A stretch of 64,000 bases of DNA from CAYXLI01 sp964464925 (GTDB lineage: Bacteria > Acidobacteriota > Terriglobia > Bryobacterales > Bryobacteraceae): positions 62,001 to 126,000 of the forward strand of contig CAYXLI010000008.1 in assembly GCA_964464925.1 (NCBI GenBank), given 5' to 3'. The notes under the pieces were generated by a model, which was not told the origin of the DNA, made no database searches, and saw only the letters and a list, made by a program, of their open reading frames with translations. Of this stretch, positions 49,245 through 58,260 are shown one piece after another. Positions within the stretch are counted from its first letter, which is position 1; every line of letters begins with the position of its first letter. The position numbers and the translations under genes are program-made.

Positions 49245-50495
49245 ATGAAGATCACGAGCGTCCGGGCTTTTCTCCTGTCTTATCCCTTTGAGAAGACTCT
49301 TACGTACAGGTACTACGGCGGAGAACGCTCCATATTTAAGCGCGATGCGATGCTTATCCGCATCGAAACGGACTCCGGGATCGTAGGATGGGCTCCAGGC
49401 CAGGCGAGCGAGGTGGCCAAACAGGCCATCGACCGGACCATCTCTCCTTTTTTGACGGGTCACAACCTTGCCGATCCCGATGCGCTTCGCGTTCTTTTCC
49501 TCAAAGGTCCCGGTCGGGACCCTCATCTTGCGCGGATCTATTGCTCGGTCGAAATAGGTCTTTATGATGCGCTCGGCAAAGCCCATGGCATTCCGGTCAG
49601 CGAGTACATTGGCGGCCGCATACGCGACCGTATCCGCCTCTACGGGAGTGCCGGCATGTATATGCCTCCGGAGCGGTACGCCGAGGAGGCCGCCGCAATT
49701 GCAGAACTTGGATTTCGCGCTTACAAAATGCGCCCTGCGCTCGGTCCGGACAAAGACATCGAAACCGTTCGCTTGATGCGCGAAGCGACGGGTGCCGCAT
49801 TCGATCTCATGGTGGACGCGCACACATGGTGGCGCATGGGGGATCGCAGCTACTCCGAGGAGAAGGTGCTCGAAATAACCGAAGCGCTTGCCGAGTATGA
49901 CCTCGCCTGGCTCGAAGAGCCTCTTCCGCCGGACGATCACGAAGCTTACCACCGCATCAAGGAGGCGGGGCTCGTCCCGCTCGCCAGCGGCGAGCACGAG
50001 CCGAACGATGAACGATATCTCGATCTCATCCTGAATGAGTGCGTGGACTACGTGCAGATGGATGTAATCTGTCAGGGTGGCTATCCCACGGCACGCCGCA
50101 TCATGCCGGAGATCGCCAGCAGCGGGCTACGCTTCGCGTTCCATAGTTGGGGCACTGCACTCGAAGTCATGGCGGCCGCACACCTCGGCATCTGCTGGCC
50201 GGACACAGTAACCGAATGGCTGGAGTATCCATGCTATTCGACGCAATCAAAGGCCGGTATGTATCCGTTCCCGCTGGCGTCGGAGATGTTGAAGGAGCCG
50301 CTTAACATCGATACCGGGGACCTCATTGTTCCGCGCACTCCCGGGCTGGGAGTAGAAATCGACGAGCGAGTCATCGATAGATATCCCTGGATTCCGGGTC
50401 CTTGGTCTTCTTTCACCATGGACTCACCACAACAAACTTGGGCCGTTACAGGCGATCACAGCGTCCGGTGGGCGAACCCACCAAAGACGGAATAG
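49245..50495 (+). CDS. Enolase-superfamily (mandelate racemase / MLE) enzyme
   Basis: 416 residues. A capping domain (1-125) precedes a TIM barrel. Catalytic features: Lys in YKMRPALG, metal ligands Asp in LMVDAHTWW, Glu in LEEPLPPDD and Glu in ASGEHEPND, and the general base His in FHSWGTALE. The KMR instead of KxK suggests the mannonate/arabinonate-like or acid-sugar dehydratase group. It abstracts an alpha proton from a carboxylate sugar acid. The next gene starts 2 bases after its stop, so it leads the NodB/ACP/KAS set. Confidence 0.87.
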   Translation: MKITSVRAFLLSYPFEKTLTYRYYGGERSIFKRDAMLIRIETDSGIVGWAPGQASEVAKQAIDRTISPFLTGHNLADPDALRVLFLKGPGRDPHLARIYCSVEIGLYDALGKAHGIPVSEYIGGRIRDRIRLYGSAGMYMPPERYAEEAAAIAELGFRAYKMRPALGPDKDIETVRLMREATGAAFDLMVDAHTWWRMGDRSYSEEKVLEITEALAEYDLAWLEEPLPPDDHEAYHRIKEAGLVPLASGEHEPNDERYLDLILNECVDYVQMDVICQGGYPTARRIMPEIASSGLRFAFHSWGTALEVMAAAHLGICWPDTVTEWLEYPCYSTQSKAGMYPFPLASEMLKEPLNIDTGDLIVPRTPGLGVEIDERVIDRYPWIPGPWSSFTMDSPQQTWAVTGDHSVRWANPPKTE

Positions 50496-50497
50496 GT

Positions 50498-51199
50498 ATG
50501 TGGCGCTTGGCTGCTTTAGCCGGGGCGGCTGCCGCCGGAGGCCTGACCTGGGCCGTACGCAGCAGATCTTCGAGCGTCTTTGGTCCCTCGGTTTACCACG
50601 GCGCCGGAGGTCGCAAGTCCCTCGCGCTGACGTTCGATGATGGCCCTACACCCTCTACTCCCAGGCTTTTGACCATTCTCGAAAAACACAGGGTCCGGGC
50701 CACATTCTTTCAATGTGGCGTGCAGGTTCGGCGGCATCCGCAGATCGCCCGTGACATTCTCGCAGCCGGTCATGAAATCGGCAATCACACCGACACGCAT
50801 CCGCTACTCGCACTGAAATCTCCCGCGTTTATCCATCACGAGTTGCAATCTGCGCAAGAGTCCATCGGTGAGATTACGGGAGCATCGCCGAAACTGTTCC
50901 GCCCGCCCTATGGTGTGCGATGGTTCGGATTGCGCGAAGCACAGAAACATTTCGATCTGCTCAACGTGATGTGGACAACGATCGGGCGGGATTGGAAGGA
51001 GGCGGCTGCCGTAGTTTCCTCGCGTATACTTGCTGGTGCGGAAAGCGGCGCTATTCTCTGCCTGCATGACGGGAGAGAAACCGCGGCCGATCCCGATGTG
51101 CAGAACACACTGGACGCGGTGGCCGATGCGATTCCACGTCTCCTAGATCAGGGTTACCGGTTCGAAAGGGTGAGTGATCTTCTATGTCGCACGCAGTAG
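50498..51199 (+). CDS. NodB-type polysaccharide deacetylase, membrane-anchored
   Basis: 233 residues from ATG 50498; the frame opens 32 codons earlier but lies in the previous gene. A short hydrophobic N-terminus (LAALAGAAAAGGLTWAV) anchors it. NodB domain: FDDG (Asp47-Asp48), FFQCGVQVRRHP, GHEIGNHTDTHPLL with His97 and His101 as metal ligands, and FRPPYGVRW. It removes N-acetyl groups from chitin-like or peptidoglycan glycans. The following ACP gene overlaps its end by 16 bases, a tight coupling unusual for a plain cell-wall deacetylase. Confidence 0.88.
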   Translation: MWRLAALAGAAAAGGLTWAVRSRSSSVFGPSVYHGAGGRKSLALTFDDGPTPSTPRLLTILEKHRVRATFFQCGVQVRRHPQIARDILAAGHEIGNHTDTHPLLALKSPAFIHHELQSAQESIGEITGASPKLFRPPYGVRWFGLREAQKHFDLLNVMWTTIGRDWKEAAAVVSSRILAGAESGAILCLHDGRETAADPDVQNTLDAVADAIPRLLDQGYRFERVSDLLCRTQ

Positions 51200-51444
51200 T
51201 GGAGCGCGTGATTCGCGTGATGGCCGAAACGCAGCGGATCCCGGTCGGGAGCATCACCATCGATAGCACGTTCGAGGAGCTCAAGATAGATTCGCTCGAC
51301 GGCATCAACATCCTCTTCGCGCTTGAAAATGAGTTCAACATCAACATCCCGGATGATGCAATTCGCAGCGTACGTACCGTACGCGATATGGTCACTGGAA
51401 TAGAAAAGCTGATCCAAGGGGATGCTGGTGCGGACGTCGCCTAG
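51184..51444 (+). CDS. Acyl carrier protein
   Basis: 86 residues. The 4'-phosphopantetheine attachment serine is Ser37 in KIDSLDGINILF. It is more divergent than housekeeping AcpP (for example VRVMAETQRIPVGSIT at the start and DDAIRSVRTV near the end). It overlaps both flanking genes (16 bases with the deacetylase, 23 with the ketoacyl synthase), implying a dedicated ACP for that synthase. Role analogous to NodF is conceivable. Not the main fatty-acid ACP by position. Confidence 0.9.
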   Translation: MSHAVVERVIRVMAETQRIPVGSITIDSTFEELKIDSLDGINILFALENEFNINIPDDAIRSVRTVRDMVTGIEKLIQGDAGADVA

Positions 51445-52630
51445 AGTCGCCATTACCGGTATCGGCGTTGTATCCGCCCTCGGTCCCACCCGCGACGCGT
51501 TCTGGCAGGGCGTATCGGAAGGCAGATCGGCCATCCGGCCGATAGAAACCGTGGATTGCTCCCAGTTCCGCTTTCGCAATGGGGCGGAAGTCGCCGGCTA
51601 TGTACCTTCCGAGCACTTCGATGAAAAGTCGCTTACCTACCTCGACCGCTTTGCCCAGTATGCCTTGGTTGCAGCGCGCGAGGCAGAGAGAGACTCCGGG
51701 AGGGAATTCCGCGGCGATCGCACGGCGGTCGTGACCGGCACCAGTAGCGGCGGTCAGTCCTCGCTCGATGACGGATACGTCGAGGTCTACAAGAAGGGGC
51801 TGCCGCGCGTTCATCCAATGACTGTGCCACGTGTCATGGCGAACTCAGCCACCAGTCAGATCTGCATGGAATTCGGCATCACGGGACCTTCGTACACAGT
51901 GTCTACTGCGTGCGCCTCCGCCAATCACGCAATCGGCCAGGCGCTCTGGCTGGTGCGGAACGGCGTCGTCGATCGCGCAATCACCGGCGGCTGCGAAGCA
52001 GTTTTTTGCTTCGGATTCCTCAAAGCTTGGGAAGCGATGCGCGTCGTTTCTCCGGACACGTGCCGCCCGTTTTCGAAGGATCGCACCGGGTTGATTCTCG
52101 GCGAAGGTGCAGCCATGCTTGCGCTCGAGCGTTTCGAAGATGCGGAGAGGCGTGGTGCGCGGATTTACGCAGAGCTCGCTGGGTTCGGCATGTCGTCGGA
52201 TGCCCATCACATCACACAGCCTTCGGCGTCCGGCGCGGCACGAGCGATGCGCATGGCACTGGACGACGCAGGTCTGACTCCGGAAGAAATCGGCTATGTG
52301 AACGCGCACGGTACCGGCACCCCTGCGAACGACACGACAGAAACTTTGGCGATTCAGCAGGTTCTGAGCCATGACGTGCTTGTGAGTGCAACGAAGAGCA
52401 TGCACGGCCACGCCATGGGCGCCGCCGCGGCCCTGGAAGCCGCAGCCACAGCCTTGGCGCTCTACGAAGGGGTCCTCCCGCCGACTGCAAACTTCCGCGA
52501 GCTGGATCCGCAGTGCAACGTAAACCTGATCGCCGGCGAAGCCCGGCGCCTCAAGGTTCGCGCTGCGCTCTCAAATTCTTTCGCATTTGGCGGACTCAAC
52601 GCCGTCCTTACATTCCGCTCGCCAAGCTAG
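51422..52630 (+). CDS. Beta-ketoacyl-ACP synthase (KAS II/FabF-like)
   Basis: 402 residues. Catalytic triad: Cys164 in STACASANHA, His296 in NAHGTGTPAND and His330 in KSMHGHAMGAAA, with the SNSFAFGG ending. Decarboxylative condensation of malonyl-ACP with an acyl chain. The triad is complete, so it is an active KAS and not a chain-length factor. The start (ATG 51422) lies inside the ACP gene. Coupled to ACP and NodB-type deacetylase, it recalls NodE, though sequence alone cannot show the chain made. Confidence 0.92.
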   Translation: MLVRTSPRVAITGIGVVSALGPTRDAFWQGVSEGRSAIRPIETVDCSQFRFRNGAEVAGYVPSEHFDEKSLTYLDRFAQYALVAAREAERDSGREFRGDRTAVVTGTSSGGQSSLDDGYVEVYKKGLPRVHPMTVPRVMANSATSQICMEFGITGPSYTVSTACASANHAIGQALWLVRNGVVDRAITGGCEAVFCFGFLKAWEAMRVVSPDTCRPFSKDRTGLILGEGAAMLALERFEDAERRGARIYAELAGFGMSSDAHHITQPSASGAARAMRMALDDAGLTPEEIGYVNAHGTGTPANDTTETLAIQQVLSHDVLVSATKSMHGHAMGAAAALEAAATALALYEGVLPPTANFRELDPQCNVNLIAGEARRLKVRAALSNSFAFGGLNAVLTFRSPS

Positions 52631-52858
52631 CCGTTTGCACCACAACGGGCACAATGGGTTCGTTTCGTAAAACGCGCGGCAGACTGCCCTATTCGTCTGG
52701 TGTAAATATCTGCGATCGGTTATACTCGGGGCGGGTCAGGTTTCACACCGACCTGGCCCTAATTCGTTCTGCTGGTGCGCGGGACCGGGTGTGGCCTTCG
52801 CGGACGATAGAGCTTGCCGATGGGCAAGACTCAGGCAGTCGCTGCGGAAGGTGATGTA

Positions 52859-54154
52859 ATGTTTGACAAACCTACACCTGACGTTCTGGTCGTGGGTGCG
52901 GGCCCGGTTGGTTTGTATGCCGCACTCTCGCTAAGCAAGCTTGACGTTCCCGTTCAGATCGTTGATACCGGCATGTGGCCCTGTGCGCATAGTTATGCGC
53001 TGGCACTCCACCCTCAATCGCTCCGTCTGATGCAGGAGCATGGACTTCTGGATGACGTGCTCGAGCGCGCTTATCCAGTGCGCAGAATCGGGCTGTATGA
53101 AGGGCCGGTGCGCAAAGCTGAAATCAAACTGGGGAAAGAGGGCGATCCGACGTCCCGTGTGGCCGTATTACCGCAGGATGCCCTGGAAGGATTACTCGAA
53201 CGCGCACTCGAAAAAAAAGGCGTAGCCGTGCAATGGAGACACGAAGCTGCGGGCCTGGTAGATCGGGGCCCTAATGTGTCTGGCCTTATTCATAAATATG
53301 AGAAGGAATCAGGTGGCTACGTCGTTTCTCATACGGAATGGGTGGTCGCTAAAACTACTCCCATTGAAGTTCCCTTCGTGCTCGGCGCAGATGGTTACAA
53401 TTCTGGAGTGCGCCGCTCGGCTGGAATCGACTTCCCTGAGGTAGCGCCCCCGCTTCACTTCGCCGTTTTCGAGTTCTACACGGACTTCGATATGGAAGAT
53501 GAACTCCGCGTCGTCTTCTCCGATGACACAATCAACGTTCTCTGGCCGCTTCCCGACGGCTATTGCCGCTGGGGATTTCAGCTGCGCAAGTATACCGATC
53601 CGGTCGTCGATCGCTGGGCTGATTACCGGAAAACATACGGCATGCCTTCTGAGCGAAGGAAGGACCGGCTCTTCCTCTCGGGCGCTGGCGAATCTCCGGT
53701 GCTCGAAGATAGCAATCTTGAGATGTTCCTGCATGAGCGCGCGCGGTGGTTCAACGGATCTATCGACGACGTACGCTGGCGCACTCTAGTGCGTTTCGAA
53801 AAACGCCTCGCGACTTCCTTCGGCAGCAATCGCATGTGGCTCGCCGGAGATGCCGCTCACCTGACAGCGCCCATCGGCGTCCAAAGTTCTAATCTCGGCC
53901 TTCTGGAGACCCAAGACCTGACGTGCGCGATGAAGCGCGTGCTCAAGGATGGCGCTCCGCTGGGCACGCTCACAAGCGTGGGCGATCGCTGGATGCAAAT
54001 CTGGCGCCAATTGCAGGGGCTCGATGGAGGTCTCCATCCAACCGCAGAAGCCGATTCTTTCCTCCGCGATCACGCCGACCAGTTGACGTCCTGTCTCCCC
54101 GCATACGGCGCGTCACTCGACCACTTGGCTTCGCAGATCGGCCTGGAACTGTAA
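52859..54154 (+). CDS. FAD-dependent monooxygenase (PHBH/UbiH-like)
   Basis: 431 residues from ATG 52859, GGAAGGTGAT upstream; an earlier ATG at 52814 adds 15 residues. FAD-binding signatures: DVLVVGAGPVGLYAAL, the DG motif region VLGADGYNSGVRRSAG and GDAAHLTAPIGVQSSNLG. The middle (SRVAVLPQDALEGLLERAL) is as in aromatic hydroxylases. Adds oxygen to an aromatic or unsaturated substrate. It follows the KAS gene after 228 bases, and may tailor the product of the ACP/KAS set or act separately. No redox partner is required for this class. Confidence 0.88.
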   Translation: MFDKPTPDVLVVGAGPVGLYAALSLSKLDVPVQIVDTGMWPCAHSYALALHPQSLRLMQEHGLLDDVLERAYPVRRIGLYEGPVRKAEIKLGKEGDPTSRVAVLPQDALEGLLERALEKKGVAVQWRHEAAGLVDRGPNVSGLIHKYEKESGGYVVSHTEWVVAKTTPIEVPFVLGADGYNSGVRRSAGIDFPEVAPPLHFAVFEFYTDFDMEDELRVVFSDDTINVLWPLPDGYCRWGFQLRKYTDPVVDRWADYRKTYGMPSERRKDRLFLSGAGESPVLEDSNLEMFLHERARWFNGSIDDVRWRTLVRFEKRLATSFGSNRMWLAGDAAHLTAPIGVQSSNLGLLETQDLTCAMKRVLKDGAPLGTLTSVGDRWMQIWRQLQGLDGGLHPTAEADSFLRDHADQLTSCLPAYGASLDHLASQIGLEL

Positions 54155-54181
54155 TGAGATAGCATATGGCGAGACTCGCCT

Positions 54182-55909
54182 ATGAAAACCGTAGCTCTGT
54201 TCCTCGCAATCACCGCCCTGGTTGCCGCTGAAGAGTACAAATTTGGCCCGGATTCCGAACGCCACGACAGCGTTCCAAAGGGAACTGTAACCCAGCATTC
54301 GTGGACCAGTAAAATCTTCCCGGGTACCACGCGCGACTATTGGGTCTACGTGCCGGCTCAATATAAGGCGGCTCAACCCGCTGCCCTGTTAGTCCTTCAG
54401 GATGGAGGAGGCGTGGTGAAGGACGATGGAAGTTGGCGTGTGCCGCTAGTCCTTGACAACCTGATTCATAAAGGCGCAATTCCGGTCACCATCGGAGTCT
54501 TCATCAACCCCGGTGTTCTCAACCCGCTGAGCCCAACTCAACAGCCCCGGCTCAACCGCAGCTTCGAGTACGATGCCCTGGGTGACCGATACTCGCGTTT
54601 CCTGCTGGAAGAGATCCTTCCCGAGGTCACTAAGCAGTACAACATCACGACCGATCCCAATCTACGAGCCATCGGTGGCTCCAGTTCCGGCGCGATCTGC
54701 GCCTTTACTGTCGCTTGGAATCGGCCGGATCAGTTCCGGCGCGTTCTCAGCTTCATTGGCAGCTACACCAACCTGCGCGGGGGAGACATCTATCCTAACC
54801 TGATCCGGAAATACGAACCGAAGCCATTACGCGTCTTCCTGCAGGATGGAAGTAATGATCTGAACATCTTCTTCGGTTCCTGGTGGATGGCGAATCAAAC
54901 GATGTCCTGGGCGCTGAAGTATGCGGGATATGACGTGAAATTCGTGGAAGGCACCGAAGGCCACAACATGAAGCAAGGTGGCCCGATTCTACCGGATGCG
55001 CTGCGTTGGGTCTGGGCCGACTGGCAGAAGCCCATCGTAGCCTCAAAAGGCGGCAATGGCGAGCGTCAGTTCATCCGCGACATTCTCGATCCGGCGAGCG
55101 AATGGGAACTCGTTTCGCAAGGCCATCGCTTCACGGAAGGACCCTCCATCGACAAAGAGGGAAACGTCTATTTCAGCGACATCCCGAACAACCGCATTCA
55201 CAAGATTGGAACGGACGGAAAGGTGTCCATCTTTAGGGAGGACACAGGCGGGGTGAACGGAACCATGTTCGGTCCGGACGGCCGTCTCTACGCGGCCCAA
55301 AACGGGCGCAGGCGCATTGTCACTTATGACATGTCAGGCAAAGAAACCGTGCTTGCGGAGGACGTTCAGTCCAACGATCTCGCAGTTACCGCCAAGGGAG
55401 ATGTGTACTTCACCGATCCTCCCGGTAAGAAGGTTTGGCTGATCAGTGCGAAGGGCGGCAAACGCGTAGTTGTAGACAGCGGCATCGCGTTCCCGAACGG
55501 AGTGCGCGTATCTCCGGACCAGTCGCTGCTCTATGTGGCCGATATGAATAATAAATGGATCTGGTCGTACCAGATTCAACCGGATGGATCGCTCGCAAAT
55601 GGAGAGGCCTTCTACCATCTGGAGACCTGGGACGACTCCTCAGCAAGTGGTGCTGACGGTTTTACCGTCGACAGCGATGGCTACCTTTATGTGGCGACGC
55701 GATTAGGCATCCAGATCTGCGACCAACCCGGGCGCGTTGTCGCCATTATCAGCAAGCCCTGGGCAGGCTCGTTGTCCAACGCTGTCTTTGCGGGTCCGGA
55801 CATGCAATGGCTGTATGTCACGGCGGGGGACAAGGTATACCGGAGACATCTGCGCCGCAAAGGCGTATTGCCGTGGGAAGCCGCGACACTGCCGAAGCCC
55901 CGACTGTAA
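54182..55909 (+). CDS. Secreted esterase-SMP-30/gluconolactonase fusion
   Basis: 575 residues with a signal peptide (MKTVALFLAITALVAAEE). Residues 30-285 form an enterochelin-esterase/esterase-D-like alpha/beta hydrolase (LLVLQDGGG, nucleophile region IGGSSSGAICAF, and a C-terminal EGTEGHNMKQGG with the histidine). Residues 300-560 form a SMP-30-like six-bladed propeller (HRFTEGPSIDKEGNVYFSD, SNDLAVTAKGDVYFTDPP, FPNGVRVSPDQSLLYV) with metal residues. It may open a lactone and cleave an ester of the same molecule. Stands 27 bases past the monooxygenase. Confidence 0.88.
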   Translation: MKTVALFLAITALVAAEEYKFGPDSERHDSVPKGTVTQHSWTSKIFPGTTRDYWVYVPAQYKAAQPAALLVLQDGGGVVKDDGSWRVPLVLDNLIHKGAIPVTIGVFINPGVLNPLSPTQQPRLNRSFEYDALGDRYSRFLLEEILPEVTKQYNITTDPNLRAIGGSSSGAICAFTVAWNRPDQFRRVLSFIGSYTNLRGGDIYPNLIRKYEPKPLRVFLQDGSNDLNIFFGSWWMANQTMSWALKYAGYDVKFVEGTEGHNMKQGGPILPDALRWVWADWQKPIVASKGGNGERQFIRDILDPASEWELVSQGHRFTEGPSIDKEGNVYFSDIPNNRIHKIGTDGKVSIFREDTGGVNGTMFGPDGRLYAAQNGRRRIVTYDMSGKETVLAEDVQSNDLAVTAKGDVYFTDPPGKKVWLISAKGGKRVVVDSGIAFPNGVRVSPDQSLLYVADMNNKWIWSYQIQPDGSLANGEAFYHLETWDDSSASGADGFTVDSDGYLYVATRLGIQICDQPGRVVAIISKPWAGSLSNAVFAGPDMQWLYVTAGDKVYRRHLRRKGVLPWEAATLPKPRL

Positions 55910-55916
55910 AGGACTG

Positions 55917-55948
55917 GGTGATTTCACACACTGAGTGCTCTAATCACC
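55917..55948. terminator. Inverted repeat between the esterase-SMP-30 gene and maeB
   Basis: GGTGATT (55917-55923) pairs with AATCACC (55942-55948). No U-tract follows, so termination is uncertain; it could equally be an operator for the malic-enzyme gene 60 bases away. Confidence 0.35.
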
Positions 55949-56007
55949 TAACATTCTCAAAGTCGGGAACGGCCTCTCGATTGCTCAGGTAGCTGTTTCA
56001 AACCGAC

Positions 56008-58254
56008 ATGATCATTCGCAAAGAAGACGTGCTTGCGTACCACGGCTCTGATCCCGCAGGCAAGATCGGGGTGCACCCGACTAAGCCCTGCAGCACGCAG
56101 CGTGACCTCAGTCTTGCCTACACCCCCGGCGTTGCCGTTCCGTGCCTGGAAATCCAGCGCGAACCCAGCAACGTGTATCGCTATACGGGCAAAGGGAATC
56201 TGGTCGCGGTCGTGACGAACGGCACGGCTGTTCTCGGCCTCGGCAATATCGGCGCGGCCGCGGGCAAGCCAGTGATGGAAGGCAAGGCGGTCCTGTTCAA
56301 ACGGTTTGCCGATATAGACGTGTTCGACATCGAGCTGAACTCGGAAGATCCGAAAGAGATTATCCGAGCTTGCCAGCTATTGGAGCCGACGTTTGGCGGC
56401 ATCAACCTCGAAGACATCAAAGCGCCTGAATGCTTTGAAATCGAAGACACTCTGCGCAGGACGATGAATATCCCTGTCTTCCATGATGATCAGCACGGCA
56501 CCGCGATCATCTCCGGCGCAGCATTGCTGAATGCGTTGGAACTGGCGGGCAAGAAGATTGATCAGGTTCGGGTGGTGTTCAACGGAGCCGGGGCGAGCGG
56601 CATCGCGTGCGCAAAGCATTATATAAGTCTTGGCGTCCGGCGCGAGAACATCCTGATGTGCGATCGCGCGGGCGTGATTCATAAAGGGCGCACGAAAGGA
56701 ATGAACCCTTACAAACAGCAGTTCGCCGCAGAGACGGATCGGCGCACGCTCGCGGAGGCCCTGGACGGCGCCGATGTGTTCTTTGGCCTCTCTTCCGGGA
56801 ATGTCGTCACCCAAGAGATGGTGAAGAGTATGGCTCCGAAGCCGGTCATCTTCGCACTGGCAAATCCTGATCCCGAAATCACATACGATGCGGCTCGTCA
56901 GGCACGTCCGGACGCGATCGTCGCCACAGGCCGGTCCGATTACCCAAACCAGGTGAACAACGTGCTCGGTTTTCCTTTCATCTTTCGTGGAGCGCTGGAT
57001 GTACGTGCTACGACGATCAATGATGAAATGAAACTAGCTGCCACCCGCGCCTTGGCGCAACTTGCGAAAGAAGACGTGCCGGATTCGGTACGCCGCGTCT
57101 ATGGCGTGGACGTACTGGAGTTCGGCCCCGATTACATCATCCCGAAGCCATTCGACATGCGAGTGCTGGTGCAGGGCTCGCTGGCTGTCGCGGAGGCCGC
57201 CATTCAGACGGGTGTGGCGCAGACTCCGCGCAATCTAAGGGAATATCGCGAAGAGTTGGAGAGACGGCTGGGGAAAGCGCACAGCGTCATGCGCATCGTC
57301 ATTCACAAGGCGCAACTGAAACCGAAGAGAGTGGTATTCCCGGAAGGTGAAGACCGCCGCATTCTGCGCGCATGTCAGATGTTGAAGGACGAACGCATCG
57401 CGTTCCCGATTCTTCTCGGCGATGAGCAGGTGATTCGCACACGAATGGCGGAACTGCATCTCGATCCGGACCTCGCCGAAATCATCGATCCATCGAAATT
57501 TGCCGAGTTACCAGCCTATGCGGACGAACTCTACCGGCTGCGGAGCCGGAAAGGCATGACGCAGCAGGAATCGCGCGTGGCTTTGCAGAACCCCAATCTT
57601 CTTGGCGCGATGATGGTCCGCCTGGCATTTGCGGACGCACTCGTCGGCGGTATCTCACAGCACTATCCCGACACGCTGCGTCCGGCCCTGCAAGTCATTC
57701 CGCTAAAGCCCGGGACTCGCAGGGTGGCTGGGGTATACATTCTGATCACGCCGAAGGGCGATATTTACTTCCTGGCGGACGCGACAGTAAACATCGAACC
57801 GAGTTCGGAAGACTTGGCGGAGATTGCGATGCACGCCGCCGAGGCCGCACGGCACTTCGATGTGAAACCCCGAGTGGCACTGCTTTCATTCTCGAATTTC
57901 GGGAGCGTGCGTCATCCCCTTGCGGACAAGGTCCGGAGGGCGGTTGAAATTCTGCACCGCACCGCGCCGGACCTGATGGCCGACGGTGAAATGCAGGCGG
58001 ATACCGCAGTCGATCCAGGCATCATCGAGTCCACGTTCCCGTTTTCAACGCTCAAGGGCGGCGCGAATGTTCTGGTGTTCCCGAACTTGGAGGCCGGCAA
58101 TGTCGCGTATAAGTTGCTCTCGCGCATCGGGGGCGCGGAGCAAATCGGTCCCATTCTGATGGGGCTCTCCAAACCTGTGCACGTGTTGCAGAGAGATGCG
58201 GAGGTCGCCGAGGTAGTCAACGTTGCTGCGGTCGCGGTCGTAGATGCCCAGTAA
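56008..58254 (+). CDS. maeB: NADP-dependent malic enzyme with C-terminal phosphotransacetylase-like domain
   Basis: 748 residues. Oxidatively decarboxylates malate to pyruvate with NADP+. Residues 1-420 hold the malic enzyme: SLAYTPGVAVPC, VVTNGTAVLGLGNIG, IPVFHDDQHGTAI and VVFNGAGASGIACAKHYI. From about 430 (KRVVFPEGEDRRILRACQML ... LVGGISQHYPDTLRPALQVI) a phosphotransacetylase-like domain follows, which in this class is regulatory and non-catalytic. It converges on the glycerate kinase gene. Confidence 0.95.
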   Translation: MIIRKEDVLAYHGSDPAGKIGVHPTKPCSTQRDLSLAYTPGVAVPCLEIQREPSNVYRYTGKGNLVAVVTNGTAVLGLGNIGAAAGKPVMEGKAVLFKRFADIDVFDIELNSEDPKEIIRACQLLEPTFGGINLEDIKAPECFEIEDTLRRTMNIPVFHDDQHGTAIISGAALLNALELAGKKIDQVRVVFNGAGASGIACAKHYISLGVRRENILMCDRAGVIHKGRTKGMNPYKQQFAAETDRRTLAEALDGADVFFGLSSGNVVTQEMVKSMAPKPVIFALANPDPEITYDAARQARPDAIVATGRSDYPNQVNNVLGFPFIFRGALDVRATTINDEMKLAATRALAQLAKEDVPDSVRRVYGVDVLEFGPDYIIPKPFDMRVLVQGSLAVAEAAIQTGVAQTPRNLREYREELERRLGKAHSVMRIVIHKAQLKPKRVVFPEGEDRRILRACQMLKDERIAFPILLGDEQVIRTRMAELHLDPDLAEIIDPSKFAELPAYADELYRLRSRKGMTQQESRVALQNPNLLGAMMVRLAFADALVGGISQHYPDTLRPALQVIPLKPGTRRVAGVYILITPKGDIYFLADATVNIEPSSEDLAEIAMHAAEAARHFDVKPRVALLSFSNFGSVRHPLADKVRRAVEILHRTAPDLMADGEMQADTAVDPGIIESTFPFSTLKGGANVLVFPNLEAGNVAYKLLSRIGGAEQIGPILMGLSKPVHVLQRDAEVAEVVNVAAVAVVDAQ

Positions 58255-58260
58255 GGGAAC

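Noticed and set aside
49182..49997. 271-codon leftward frame over the enolase-superfamily gene
   Set aside because: Antisense to a gene with complete catalytic motifs, and itself without family features.
52721..52726. TATACT as a -10 box before the FAD monooxygenase
   Set aside because: The sequence 17 bases upstream (TGGTGT) is a poor -35 match; promoter left uncalled.
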